Positions 1 through 5,912 of a DNA stretch of 14,908 nucleotides are shown piece after piece. The notes below the pieces were generated by a model, which was not told the origin of the DNA, did no database searches, and saw only the letters and a program-made list of their open reading frames with translations. Source of the stretch: JAFCBV01 sp965370715 (GTDB lineage Archaea > EX4484-52 > B79-G9). The first letter of the stretch is position 1. Every line of letters starts with the position of its first letter. The translations under genes and the position numbers were made by a program. The stretch is from positions 1 through 14,908 of the forward strand of contig CBDUVQ010000015.1 in the NCBI GenBank assembly GCA_965370715.1, in the 5' to 3' direction.

Positions 1-96
1 ATATTTCCGGACAACGGGTTCAAATACCTGAGCACACCACTTTTCGAAGAATGTGCAACGTGCACAAAAGTATGCCAAGAGGATTTAAAAAAGTAA
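1..96 (+). CDS. Cysteine synthase, C-terminal end (partial, runs off left edge)
   Basis: Frame 1 is open from the first base to the TAA at 94-96 and gives the last 31 residues of a protein. The segment PDNGFKYLSTPLF matches the characteristic end of PLP-dependent O-acetylserine sulfhydrylases (CysK/CysM family, typically PDSGERYLSTxLF). The family makes cysteine from O-acetylserine or O-phosphoserine plus sulfide. After the conserved end this protein adds a tail holding Cys-x2-Cys-x3-Cys, so three cysteines lie close together; the usual family ending lacks this as far as I know. tRNA-Cys starts 19 bases after the stop codon on the same strand. The catalytic lysine and the rest of the gene are outside the window, so the exact subfamily cannot be decided. 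Confidence 0.75.
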   Translation: MFPDNGFKYLSTPLFEECATCTKVCQEDLKK

Positions 97-115
97 AGGA
101 CAAAGAACAATACAA

Positions 116-186
116 GCGGGTATGGCAGATCGGTTATGCATCCGCCTGCAGAGCGGAATAGCCCGGTTCAACTCCGGGTGCCCGCT
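116..186 (+). tRNA. tRNA-Cys (anticodon GCA)
   Basis: The full cloverleaf can be folded by eye. The acceptor stem is GCGGGTA (116-122) with TGCCCGC (179-185). The D stem is GCA/TGC, the anticodon stem TCCGC/GCGGA, and the loop CTGCAGA places GCA at 148-150. The T stem is CCCGG/CCGGG around TTCAACT. The discriminator base is T at 186, as expected for tRNA-Cys (U73 is an identity element for CysRS). No CCA is encoded and there is no intron. It lies 19 bases after the cysteine synthase stop and may be cotranscribed with it. The stop codon of the opposite-strand gene overlaps the discriminator base. Confidence 0.97.
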
Positions 187-674
187 TAATATATATCCTT
201 TTCAATAGAACTAATTGTTGTGCCAAGTAACCTGCTGTCAACCCGCAAAAATAATATATGTCTGGCTTCTTGCTCTTCAAGTGGATATAACAACGTATAT
301 CGCGGTACTTCTTCTTTTTTATCGAGTTGTGAAAGCACTATCCCAAGAGACTCTTTTTGAATTATTTTTTGTTCTTCTTTCTCCCCCGCCTGGTGAAGCC
401 ATTCATTATTATCTCTTTTATATAACAGTGGAAAAATCGACTCCCTGCCACAGTCCTGTAAAAAGCCGTCTAAGTCCGCTAAATACCGATCTGCCTCTTT
501 TTGGTTACTTGTAAGCGATCTGAATATCTTTGGAAGATATCCTGCAATAGTTTCCGAAGCGCTCGCACACGGCATCACTTCAAGATTTTTAGAATATGTG
601 GTCAATCCATTTGTAGCAGAAACCAGTGCCAATGTTTCTGTTCGGTGGGAAAATCCATCGAGTTTAGCAATCAC
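186..674 (-). CDS. Hypothetical protein, about 162-171 residues
   Basis: I do not recognise this family. The protein is soluble and mixed in composition, with no signal peptide or membrane segment. It has a charged stretch around residues 95-125 and ends RVDSRLLGTTISSIEKDIY. The GTG start at 672-674 gives 162 residues. An ATG at 700-702 lies in another frame; it would join this frame if the run of eight A (minus strand; T8 at 683-690) were one base shorter, giving 171 residues beginning MNQLKKIEEVIAKLDGF, which reads as a natural N-terminus. Against this, a TATA-like TTTATAG (about 712-718) would place the transcript start near 688-692, downstream of that ATG and suited to the GTG. The stop codon overlaps the last base of tRNA-Cys. 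An open frame on the opposite strand is less protein-like. Confidence 0.6.
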   Translation of the reverse strand: MIAKLDGFSHRTETLALVSATNGLTTYSKNLEVMPCASASETIAGYLPKIFRSLTSNQKEADRYLADLDGFLQDCGRESIFPLLYKRDNNEWLHQAGEKEEQKIIQKESLGIVLSQLDKKEEVPRYTLLYPLEEQEARHILFLRVDSRLLGTTISSIEKDIY

Positions 675-763
675 TTCTTCAATTTTTTTTCAGTTGATTC
701 ATATAACTATCTATAAAATCACCTATGTAACAACTTATTGGTAACTTATTACTCATCTCAACA

Positions 764-771
764 TTTATAAA
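764..771 (+). promoter_or_regulatory. TATA box for hppA
   Basis: TTTATAAA matches the archaeal TATA consensus. It predicts a transcript start near 793-796, giving a leader of about 30 bases that contains the GGAGGT ribosome binding site at 813-818. Confidence 0.6.
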
Positions 772-824
772 TCTTCATATGCCGCAATTAGAAAGGATAT
801 TTCTTATAATTTGGAGGTTTTTAC

Positions 825-2807
825 ATGGATTTTGTTTCGGTTTCAATTATTGCAGGTATATTTTCCATACTTTTCTCAGGGGTGCTCGCAGTCTCAGTTT
901 TGAGGCAGCCTTCCGGCACAGCGAAAATGCGCGATATTGCGCAAGCCATTCATGAAGGTGCAATGGCATACCTGAACCGGCAATCTAAGACTATTGCTGT
1001 GTTTGTAGTGCTCATTGCAGCAATATTGTATTATACTATAGGATCTCCGACTGCAATAGGATTTGTTGTTGGAGCAATTTTTTCTGCTGCTGCAGGGTAT
1101 ATTGGCATGAACATATCTGTTCGCGCAAACGTGCGCACAGCAGAGGCTGCAAAAACAGGGGTTAAAGAAGCTCTGAGTGTCGCTTTTCGCGGCGGTGCTG
1201 TAAGCGGGCTTTCTGTTGTCGGACTTGGGCTTCTTGGTGTAAGCATTTTCTATTATATTTACAGAGACCCTATTCAGATAATCGGGTTTGGTTTTGGCGC
1301 ATCATTAATTTCGCTTTTTGCGCGTGTCGGCGGCGGTATTTATACAAAGGCTGCTGATGTCGGAGCTGACCTTGTCGGAAAAGTTGAGGCCGGAATCCCT
1401 GAAGACGACCCAAGAAACCCGGCAGTCATTGCAGATAATGTCGGTGACAATGTCGGTGACTGCGCAGGAATGGGCGCAGACCTTTTTGAGACTTATGCAG
1501 TCACACTTATTGCAGCAATGCTTCTTGGCTCTATTATGCTCAAAGACACGGTTTATGTAATATATCCGCTTGTGCTTGGCGCTATCGCAATATTTGCGTC
1601 AGTTGCCGGAACTTTTTTCGTGCGTCTCGGTAAAAGCCAGAACATAATGCATGCACTCTATAAAGGGGCAATCGCATCAGGGCTTATTTCAGCAGCAGGG
1701 TTCTACTACATCACAGGTCATCTCGGCCTTGATATGAATCTGTTCTATTCCTCACTTGTAGGGCTTGCAATAACTGTTGTAATTATAATCATAACAGAAT
1801 ACTACACTTCAACTGAGCACGGACCTGTGCAGTCAATTGCAAAAGCATCACAGACAGGTCCCGGCACAAACATCATAACAGGGCTTGCAGTTGGCCTACA
1901 AAGTACTGCGCTTCCTGTGCTTGTGATTGTTGCCGGAATACTTGCATCATACCACTTTGGCGGTGTCTACGGCATCGCAATCGCTGCTGTTGCAATGCTT
2001 TCAACAACAGGAATGATTGTTGCAATAGACTCATACGGACCTATAACAGACAATGCAGGCGGAATCGCTGAAATGTCAAAGCTTCCGCAAAGTGTCCGGG
2101 ATATTACTGATGAGCTTGATGCTGTCGGCAACACCACAAAGGCAGTCACAAAGGGTTATGCAATAGGCTCTGCTGCACTGGCGGCGCTCGCGCTTTTCGC
2201 GTCATATGTGCATGAAGTCGGGATAACTGTTTTCAGCATAAACCACCCCTCTGTCCTTGCAGGGCTTTTCCTTGGTGGCATGGTTCCGTTTCTTTTCTCT
2301 GCATACTTAATGCAGGCTGTAGGAAGGGCCGCATTTGAGGTTGTCGAAGAAGTTCGAAGGCAGTTCCGGGAAATACCGGGAATCATGAAAGGAACCGGAA
2401 AGCCTGAATACGGCAAGTGCGTAGATATTGTGACAAAGGCCGCACTAAAGGAGATGACCGTTCCTGCTGTTATTGCAGTCGCATCCCCGCTTGTTGTAGG
2501 ATTCGTTCTTGGGCCGCTTGCCCTTGGAGGATTCCTTATAGGCATCATCGTAACCGGCCTTCTGCTAGCAATACAGATGACAACCGGCGGTGCTTCATGG
2601 GATAATGCAAAGAAGTATGTTGAGACCGGCCACTTTGGCGGCAAAAAATCTCTTGCACACACAGCAGCTGTTGTCGGCGATACTGTCGGCGACCCATTCA
2701 AGGACACAGCAGGACCTGCACTGAACGCGCTGATAAAGGTCATAAACACCCTTGCACTGATATTTGCCGCGGCAATCGCGGCTCATGGCGGGCTTCTGGT
2801 TTTCTAG
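825..2807 (+). CDS. hppA: Membrane-bound proton-translocating pyrophosphatase, potassium-independent type
   Basis: The 660-residue integral membrane pump couples hydrolysis of pyrophosphate to ion export, presumably about 16 transmembrane helices. The active-site signature EDDPRNPAVIADNVGDNVGD (residues 193-212) continues into CAGMGADLFE. Further family motifs are DSYGPITDNAGGIAEM (402-417) and GDTVGDPFKDTAGPALN (618-634), which supply the acidic residues that bind magnesium-pyrophosphate. GNTTKAVTKGYAIGSA (435-450) has Lys439 and Thr442 where potassium-dependent enzymes have Ala and Gly; this is the known marker of the potassium-independent class. Since known sodium pumps are potassium-dependent, proton pumping is the likely activity (inference). 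The ATG at 825 follows GGAGGT (813-818) by six bases. Length and motifs indicate an intact gene, transcribed alone. Confidence 0.96.
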   Translation: MDFVSVSIIAGIFSILFSGVLAVSVLRQPSGTAKMRDIAQAIHEGAMAYLNRQSKTIAVFVVLIAAILYYTIGSPTAIGFVVGAIFSAAAGYIGMNISVRANVRTAEAAKTGVKEALSVAFRGGAVSGLSVVGLGLLGVSIFYYIYRDPIQIIGFGFGASLISLFARVGGGIYTKAADVGADLVGKVEAGIPEDDPRNPAVIADNVGDNVGDCAGMGADLFETYAVTLIAAMLLGSIMLKDTVYVIYPLVLGAIAIFASVAGTFFVRLGKSQNIMHALYKGAIASGLISAAGFYYITGHLGLDMNLFYSSLVGLAITVVIIIITEYYTSTEHGPVQSIAKASQTGPGTNIITGLAVGLQSTALPVLVIVAGILASYHFGGVYGIAIAAVAMLSTTGMIVAIDSYGPITDNAGGIAEMSKLPQSVRDITDELDAVGNTTKAVTKGYAIGSAALAALALFASYVHEVGITVFSINHPSVLAGLFLGGMVPFLFSAYLMQAVGRAAFEVVEEVRRQFREIPGIMKGTGKPEYGKCVDIVTKAALKEMTVPAVIAVASPLVVGFVLGPLALGGFLIGIIVTGLLLAIQMTTGGASWDNAKKYVETGHFGGKKSLAHTAAVVGDTVGDPFKDTAGPALNALIKVINTLALIFAAAIAAHGGLLVF

Positions 2808-2862
2808 AGCCCTGCCAAATATTTTTAAGGCTGGTAGTGGAAACTATCATTTGTTGATTGCT

Positions 2863-3042
2863 ATGGGTCTTAGAGGAATTGTTAACAATGTACTCGGAAT
2901 GTATGTTGGGTATAAATTGCTTGCTATGTGGATTTTTGACGCACCGTTCAACTCAGGGCTTGGTTGGGCTGGTTTAGTGCTTTTTATAATATCCATATGG
3001 TTCTTCTTCGAGCGCGTTGGAATAATACCGAAGTACTGGTAG
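2863..3042 (+). CDS. Small two-helix membrane protein
   Basis: This 59-residue protein starts MGLRGIVNNVLG and has two hydrophobic segments, roughly residues 10-25 and 32-50, separated by a short loop; it ends FFERVGIIPKYW. No family is recognised. The frame is open upstream into hppA, but that extension is the 3' end of hppA read in another frame, so the ATG at 2863 is preferred. A TATA-like run (2819-2827, ATATTTTTA) predicts a start near 2849 and a very short leader without a clear ribosome binding site. It lies 55 bases after hppA on the same strand and is convergent with tRNA-Ser. Its function is unknown; a link to the pyrophosphatase is only suggested by position. Confidence 0.6.
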   Translation: MGLRGIVNNVLGMYVGYKLLAMWIFDAPFNSGLGWAGLVLFIISIWFFFERVGIIPKYW

Positions 3043-3052
3043 AAAGAATAAT

Positions 3053-3227
3053 TGGCGTCGAGGGGGAGATTCGAACTCCCGAGTCCTTGCGAACACCAGC
3101 TTTCCAGGCTGGCGCCATATCCTGTACCAACGCATAGAGTATTCCAAGCTCTGTGGGATATACCGAGCATATCCCAACATATTTTTTGTTTCTCTCGCGA
3201 AGGTATACCAGGCTAGGCGACCTCGAC
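3053..3227 (-). tRNA. tRNA-Ser (anticodon GGA) with D-loop intron and encoded CCA
   Basis: Read on the minus strand, exon 1 is 3227-3207 and exon 2 is 3118-3056. The acceptor stem is GTCGAGG (3227-3221) with CCTCGAC, and the discriminator is G (3056). CCA is encoded at 3055-3053. The D stem is GCC/GGC, and the anticodon stem CCAGC/GCTGG holds the loop CTGGAAA (anticodon GGA). A long variable arm (GTTC-GCAA-GGAC) shows a class II tRNA. The T stem is GGGAG/CTCCC around TTCGAAT. Without the insert the D loop is TAGCCTGGTAT, a normal length; with it the tRNA cannot fold. The 84-base mature form is a textbook archaeal tRNA-Ser. No clear TATA box is visible upstream. Confidence 0.95.
3119..3206 (-). 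other. 88-base intron in the D loop of tRNA-Ser
   Basis: Around the junctions the transcript can pair CCTG with CAGG and, further in, TACC with GGTA. This leaves a three-base bulge GTA at the 5' site and ATA(T) at the 3' site. Cutting after the second base of each bulge, as the archaeal splicing endonuclease does, joins ...CCTGGT to ATGGC... and restores the D arm. The outer helix is only the GCC/GGC D stem beyond an internal loop, so the motif is a relaxed bulge-helix-bulge. TAT is repeated at both junctions, so the cut could shift by up to three bases. Inside is a perfect 8-bp hairpin (3154-3161 with 3169-3176, 7-base loop). No box C/D motif was found. Confidence 0.85.
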
Positions 3228-3245
3228 ATTTTCGATGAACGAACC

Positions 3246-3273
3246 CGAAACCAGCATGCTCGTATTGGTTTCG
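3246..3273. repeat. Inverted repeat, 8-bp arms, 12-base spacer
   Basis: CGAAACCA (3246-3253) and TGGTTTCG (3266-3273) are exact reverse complements. The element lies just upstream of the tRNA-Ser gene, where its promoter would be expected. It could be an operator or a hairpin in a transcript; nothing in the sequence decides between these. Confidence 0.6.
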
Positions 3274-3330
3274 AGGTGAGTCATTGAAAAGCTTGAAAAG
3301 CCTCTTCAATTTCCTTTGTGGATTTTCATG

Positions 3331-3368
3331 ACCTCAAAAATGAGTATATTGGGCATCATTTTTGAGGT
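3331..3368. repeat. Inverted repeat, 13-bp perfect arms, 12-base spacer
   Basis: The left arm is ACCTCAAAAATGA (3331-3343) and the right arm TCATTTTTGAGGT (3356-3368), a perfect match. It lies in the gene-free stretch 3228-3431 between divergent tRNA-Ser and the metallo-hydrolase gene. It shares its 12-base spacer length with the neighbouring repeat at 3246-3273. No T tract follows on either strand, so it is not a typical terminator. The rest of this stretch holds only a short tandem TTGAAAAGC-like repeat near 3284-3301 and the promoter at 3403-3410. Confidence 0.8.
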
Positions 3369-3402
3369 ATTTGCATGCAACAACTATGTTTAGGCTACTT
3401 TG

Positions 3403-3410
3403 TTTTTTAA
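3403..3410 (+). promoter_or_regulatory. TATA-like box for the metallo-hydrolase gene
   Basis: TTTTTTAA is centred about 26 bases before the ATG at 3432, so the transcript is predicted to begin at the start codon (leaderless). Confidence 0.5.
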
Positions 3411-3431
3411 TGTTTGTGCCCAACAAAATCT

Positions 3432-4172
3432 ATGAAAGTTACATTTCTTGGAGTCGGCGAAGCTGTTGATGAAAATTACGGCAATACATCAATACTTATT
3501 GAAGGTGAGAAAAACATTCTTCTTGACTGCGGATTCACTGTACCGCCCGCACTCTGGAAATACAATTCCGATCCCGACTTTCTTGACGCAATATTTATCA
3601 GCCACCAGCACGCAGACCATAGCTTCGGCATAACGCCTATCCTTCTGAGAATGTGGGAAGATAAAAGAACAAAACCCCTTGCTCTTTTTGGGCAGAACAT
3701 TGAAGCCCTTGTAAAAGCGCAGTTTGATTTTGGATATAAAGGATTCCTGAAAAAGATAACATATCATTTGAACTTTCGGAATATTAATGCCGATAGCAAG
3801 GCATGTGTGGGTGCGATGAACCTCAAGTTTTCACGCACAGCACACTCTGTAGAAAATCTTGCTGTACGAATTTCATCAAAAGATGTGTCTGTATGTTACG
3901 CAGGCGACGGCAGAATAACCGAAGATACTGAAAAACTTTTTTCGGGTGCGAGCCTTGTTATTGTGGAAACAAAATTCATTGACAGGGATGTTGAAAGCCA
4001 TGCCAACGTAGTCTCTGCTCTGAAATTAGCATCAAAAAACAAAATAGATCGCCTTGCTATGGTTCACATTGACAGGCATGCAAGAAAAAAGAAAGAGAAG
4101 ATTCTCGCGCTCATCAAAGAATATGGCGTAAACGCTTTTGTGCCCGAACCCGGAGATTCCATAAACCTATAG
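3432..4172 (+). CDS. Metallo-beta-lactamase-fold hydrolase, RNase Z-like
   Basis: This 246-residue protein has the full set of metal ligands of the fold: SHQHADH (His58, His60, Asp62, His63), His138 in TAHS, Asp159 in AGDGR, His180 in ESHAN and His212 in VHIDRHAR. These resemble the order in RNase Z and arylsulfatase-like members, but the protein lacks the longer exosite region of true RNase Z, and a separate rnz is present at 12421. Substrate is therefore unknown; a phosphodiester or sulfate ester is plausible. MKVTFLGVGEA is the usual N-terminal strand, so the ATG at 3432 is chosen over a TTG at 3414; it also fits the TATA box as a leaderless start. The 3' end overlaps the convergent Trm112-like gene by six bases. 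Confidence 0.87.
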   Translation: MKVTFLGVGEAVDENYGNTSILIEGEKNILLDCGFTVPPALWKYNSDPDFLDAIFISHQHADHSFGITPILLRMWEDKRTKPLALFGQNIEALVKAQFDFGYKGFLKKITYHLNFRNINADSKACVGAMNLKFSRTAHSVENLAVRISSKDVSVCYAGDGRITEDTEKLFSGASLVIVETKFIDRDVESHANVVSALKLASKNKIDRLAMVHIDRHARKKKEKILALIKEYGVNAFVPEPGDSINL

Positions 4173-4373
4173 CTTTAGCTTGTGCTTAAACCCTGCTTTC
4201 TTTGCCTTTTCAAGCGCCCATGCGTCATCTATCAGCATGTCAGGCACATCACTGTCAAGGACAGGATATGCCAGCTTGCACTTTGCGCACGTGATAAACA
4301 TTCCCTGCTCTTTGACCTTGCCCTTGCACTTCGGGCAGGCAAGAATCTCCATTAAATCTTTTTTGACTGCCAC
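4167..4373 (-). CDS. Trm112-like / UPF0434 zinc-ribbon protein
   Basis: This 68-residue protein has two Cys-x2-Cys knuckles, CPKC (residues 13-16) and CAKC (29-32), followed by LAYPVLDSDVPDMLIDDA. That is the pattern of the Trm112 / YcaR (UPF0434) family: ACPxCKG, a second cysteine pair or its remnant, then a YPIxDGIPxLL-like segment. Trm112 proteins bind and stabilise methyltransferases that modify tRNA, rRNA and release factors, so this is likely a small partner protein. The start is GTG (4371-4373), directly abutting the TAG stop of the upstream membrane protein gene, so translation is probably coupled. It is the last gene of the cbf5 unit and overlaps the convergent hydrolase gene by six bases. 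Confidence 0.8.
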   Translation of the reverse strand: MAVKKDLMEILACPKCKGKVKEQGMFITCAKCKLAYPVLDSDVPDMLIDDAWALEKAKKAGFKHKLKL

Positions 4374-4568
4374 CTACTCACGCACCATTGTTTTTAGAAA
4401 AATCAGCTTGGCAAGCAATAACACAATGCCGACAATAATCAGTATGTCTGCAAACTCCAGACCATATTTTATTGCAAGGCCGACTGCAATCAATACAATG
4501 CCAAGCATTATGTCGTGGCCTGTGCTGTGCGCAAGCAATCCGTTTTTCGCTGCCATTGTTCCTGCCAT
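4374..4568 (-). CDS. Small two-helix membrane protein
   Basis: The 64-residue protein starts MAGTMAAKNGLLAHSTGHD and has two hydrophobic segments, about residues 20-34 and 39-57, with a short loop between. No family is recognised. Its ATG (4566-4568) is preceded by GGAGG at 4577-4581, eight bases away; this binding site lies inside the last codons of cbf5, whose TAG is at 4572-4574. Its own stop directly abuts the GTG start of the Trm112-like gene. The arrangement shows a tightly packed three-gene unit. Its role is unknown, and a membrane protein between two RNA-modification genes may be incidental. Confidence 0.75.
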   Translation of the reverse strand: MAGTMAAKNGLLAHSTGHDIMLGIVLIAVGLAIKYGLEFADILIIVGIVLLLAKLIFLKTMVRE

Positions 4569-4571
4569 AAA

Positions 4572-5558
4572 CTACGCCTCCTGTTTTCCCCATGTTTTTG
4601 GATAAGCTTTTGCATCCAGCAAAACCCTGTCCACTGATGCGACAACACCTTTTCTTTTTTTCATCATTCTAGTTGAATCCAGTGCCGCAGTTGCAAGAGC
4701 AACAATCTCGCCTTTCAGGCTCAACAATGCAATTTTGTTGCCTTCACTTATATCTTTTTTAATGCGCACGACACCGCCTGCATGAAGCGGAGCCCCGTTG
4801 CAAATAGAAGAAACTGCTGAGTCCTTGATAACTATCTGCCCTGCGTGGGCTATTGCATTCTCAAGCGGGTGCACTAATTTTCTGATGTGCGACTCGTCAC
4901 CGTCTTCTTTGTAGAATTCATACGCGTCCCGGATTTCCTGCAGGCTGTGGGCATCTTTCTCAAGAAACTTTCCTGCCTTTGTGCGCCTTAGTTCCTGCAT
5001 GTGCGCGCCCACGCCAAGCTTTTTGCCTATGTCCGCGCAAAGCGTCCTTATGTATGTGCCTGCCTCAGTCCCTGCAATGAATAGTGTGTCGCGCCCTCTA
5101 ATCTCAAGAATTTTTATATAGTGTATTTTTCTGTCGCGAAACCTTCGCTTGACACCGCTTTTTACAGGCGGCATCTGTGTTATTGTACCGACAAACTCTT
5201 TTATGGCACCACGAATTTTTTTTGGCTCAACATCCTCGTGCATCTGCATAAGGCAAACATACTCTTTGTTTGAGCGCACAATCAAAGGCAGAACCTTGAC
5301 AGCATTTCCTATGAATACCGGAAGGACTCCTGTCACAGCAGGGTCAAGTGTCCCGGGATGCCCTGCCTTGTTCACGCCAAACATATCGCGCACCCATGCC
5401 GCAACCTGATGTGAGGTCGGGCCCTTTGGCTTGTCAACTACAACAAAGCCGTTTTTTATGTAGACCTCAATCCGGCGCTCGTCAGGGATTGTGCCGTACT
5501 CTGTGCTTGCTTCTGCTTCTTCCTTAACCAGCCATTCGCTATTGTCAAAGTCAACCAT
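4572..5558 (-). CDS. cbf5: tRNA/rRNA pseudouridine synthase Cbf5 (TruB family)
   Basis: This 328-residue protein is the catalytic subunit of archaeal H/ACA ribonucleoproteins, which convert uridine to pseudouridine at guide-selected rRNA sites; it can also act on tRNA. NGFVVVDKPKGPTSHQVAAW (36-55) is the family N-terminal motif. HPGTLDPAVTG (67-77) contains the catalytic Asp72. Substrate-binding motifs include KEYVCLMQMHED near 98-109 and GTEAGTYIRTLCADIG near 163-178. A C-terminal PUA domain (about 240-315), with the family pattern GAPLHAGGVVRI, distinguishes Cbf5 from short TruB forms. The ATG at 5556-5558 sits about 26 bases after a TATA box centred at 5586, so the message is probably leaderless. 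It heads the unit with the two small genes downstream. Confidence 0.95.
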   Translation of the reverse strand: MVDFDNSEWLVKEEAEASTEYGTIPDERRIEVYIKNGFVVVDKPKGPTSHQVAAWVRDMFGVNKAGHPGTLDPAVTGVLPVFIGNAVKVLPLIVRSNKEYVCLMQMHEDVEPKKIRGAIKEFVGTITQMPPVKSGVKRRFRDRKIHYIKILEIRGRDTLFIAGTEAGTYIRTLCADIGKKLGVGAHMQELRRTKAGKFLEKDAHSLQEIRDAYEFYKEDGDESHIRKLVHPLENAIAHAGQIVIKDSAVSSICNGAPLHAGGVVRIKKDISEGNKIALLSLKGEIVALATAALDSTRMMKKRKGVVASVDRVLLDAKAYPKTWGKQEA

Positions 5559-5582
5559 ATCATTATCTGGATGAGAAGTACA

Positions 5583-5590
5583 TTTATAAA
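5583..5590 (-). promoter_or_regulatory. TATA box for cbf5
   Basis: TTTATAAA on the minus strand is centred about 28 bases before the cbf5 ATG. It predicts a transcript start within a few bases of the start codon. Confidence 0.6.
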
Positions 5591-5639
5591 CTTACCTTTC
5601 TGTATAATCCTACCTAATAAGGATTACCCGCCCGGAACC

Positions 5640-5690
5640 TCAAGAAAAGAGGCTCTTTACTGCTTCGGCAGAAGGGGTATTTCTTGGCGA
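5640..5690 (+). promoter_or_regulatory. Foldable 5' leader of the secE-ribosomal operon
   Basis: An outer stem CAAGAAA (5641-5647) with TTTCTTG (5680-5686) encloses a hairpin CTGC-TTCG-GCAG (5660-5671) with a stable UUCG tetraloop, which can be extended by CTCTT/AGGGG using G-U pairs. A TATA-like TGTATAAT at about 5601-5608 would start the transcript near 5630, placing this structure in the leader before the secE ATG at 5715. It could be an autoregulatory site for one of the encoded ribosomal proteins (inference); no known motif is recognised. Confidence 0.45.
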
Positions 5691-5714
5691 ACTGCTTAAA
5701 AAAGCGAGATTGTT

Positions 5715-5894
5715 ATGCAGCTCAATATAAAAAGAAAGATTAGTGAGTACCTTCGTGTGCTCAAGATTACAAAAAAGCCCACTGGTGAAGAGTTCTCGAT
5801 GTCTGTCAAAGTGACAGGTGCGGGAGTAGCAATTATCGGGACAATAGGGCTTTTGATATATTTCGTAGCAGTGTATTCAAAATTGTTCAGCTGA
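5715..5894 (+). CDS. secE: Preprotein translocase subunit SecE (Sec61 gamma)
   Basis: This 59-residue tail-anchored protein starts MQLNIKRKISEYLRVLKITK. It has an amphipathic helix (about 5-20), the family segment KKPTGEEFSMSVKVTGAG (20-37) and a single transmembrane helix (about 38-55). This is the archaeal Sec61-gamma pattern (KPtxEEFxxxakvtglGxxxiG). With SecY and Secbeta it forms the protein-conducting channel and clamps the two halves of SecY. Position supports the call: it lies directly before spt5, as in most archaea, and 18 bases separate them. The ATG at 5715 has only weak GAGAT upstream. The gene is short and easily missed. Confidence 0.92.
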   Translation: MQLNIKRKISEYLRVLKITKKPTGEEFSMSVKVTGAGVAIIGTIGLLIYFVAVYSKLFS

Positions 5895-5912
5895 TGTGGG
5901 GTGTTTATACCA

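Noticed and set aside
215..716. Plus-strand frames opposite the unknown gene at 186-674
   Set aside because: Their translations are low-complexity and lack start signals. The minus-strand frame spans the whole region with a more protein-like composition.
2156..2749. 197-codon minus-strand frame opposite hppA
   Set aside because: The opposite strand carries essential pyrophosphatase motifs over the same stretch, and this frame has no recognisable features.
3119..3206. Box C/D or H/ACA guide RNA inside the tRNA-Ser intron
   Set aside because: The hairpin is followed by ACA, but no RUGAUGA/CUGA boxes, kink-turn or guide pocket could be made out.
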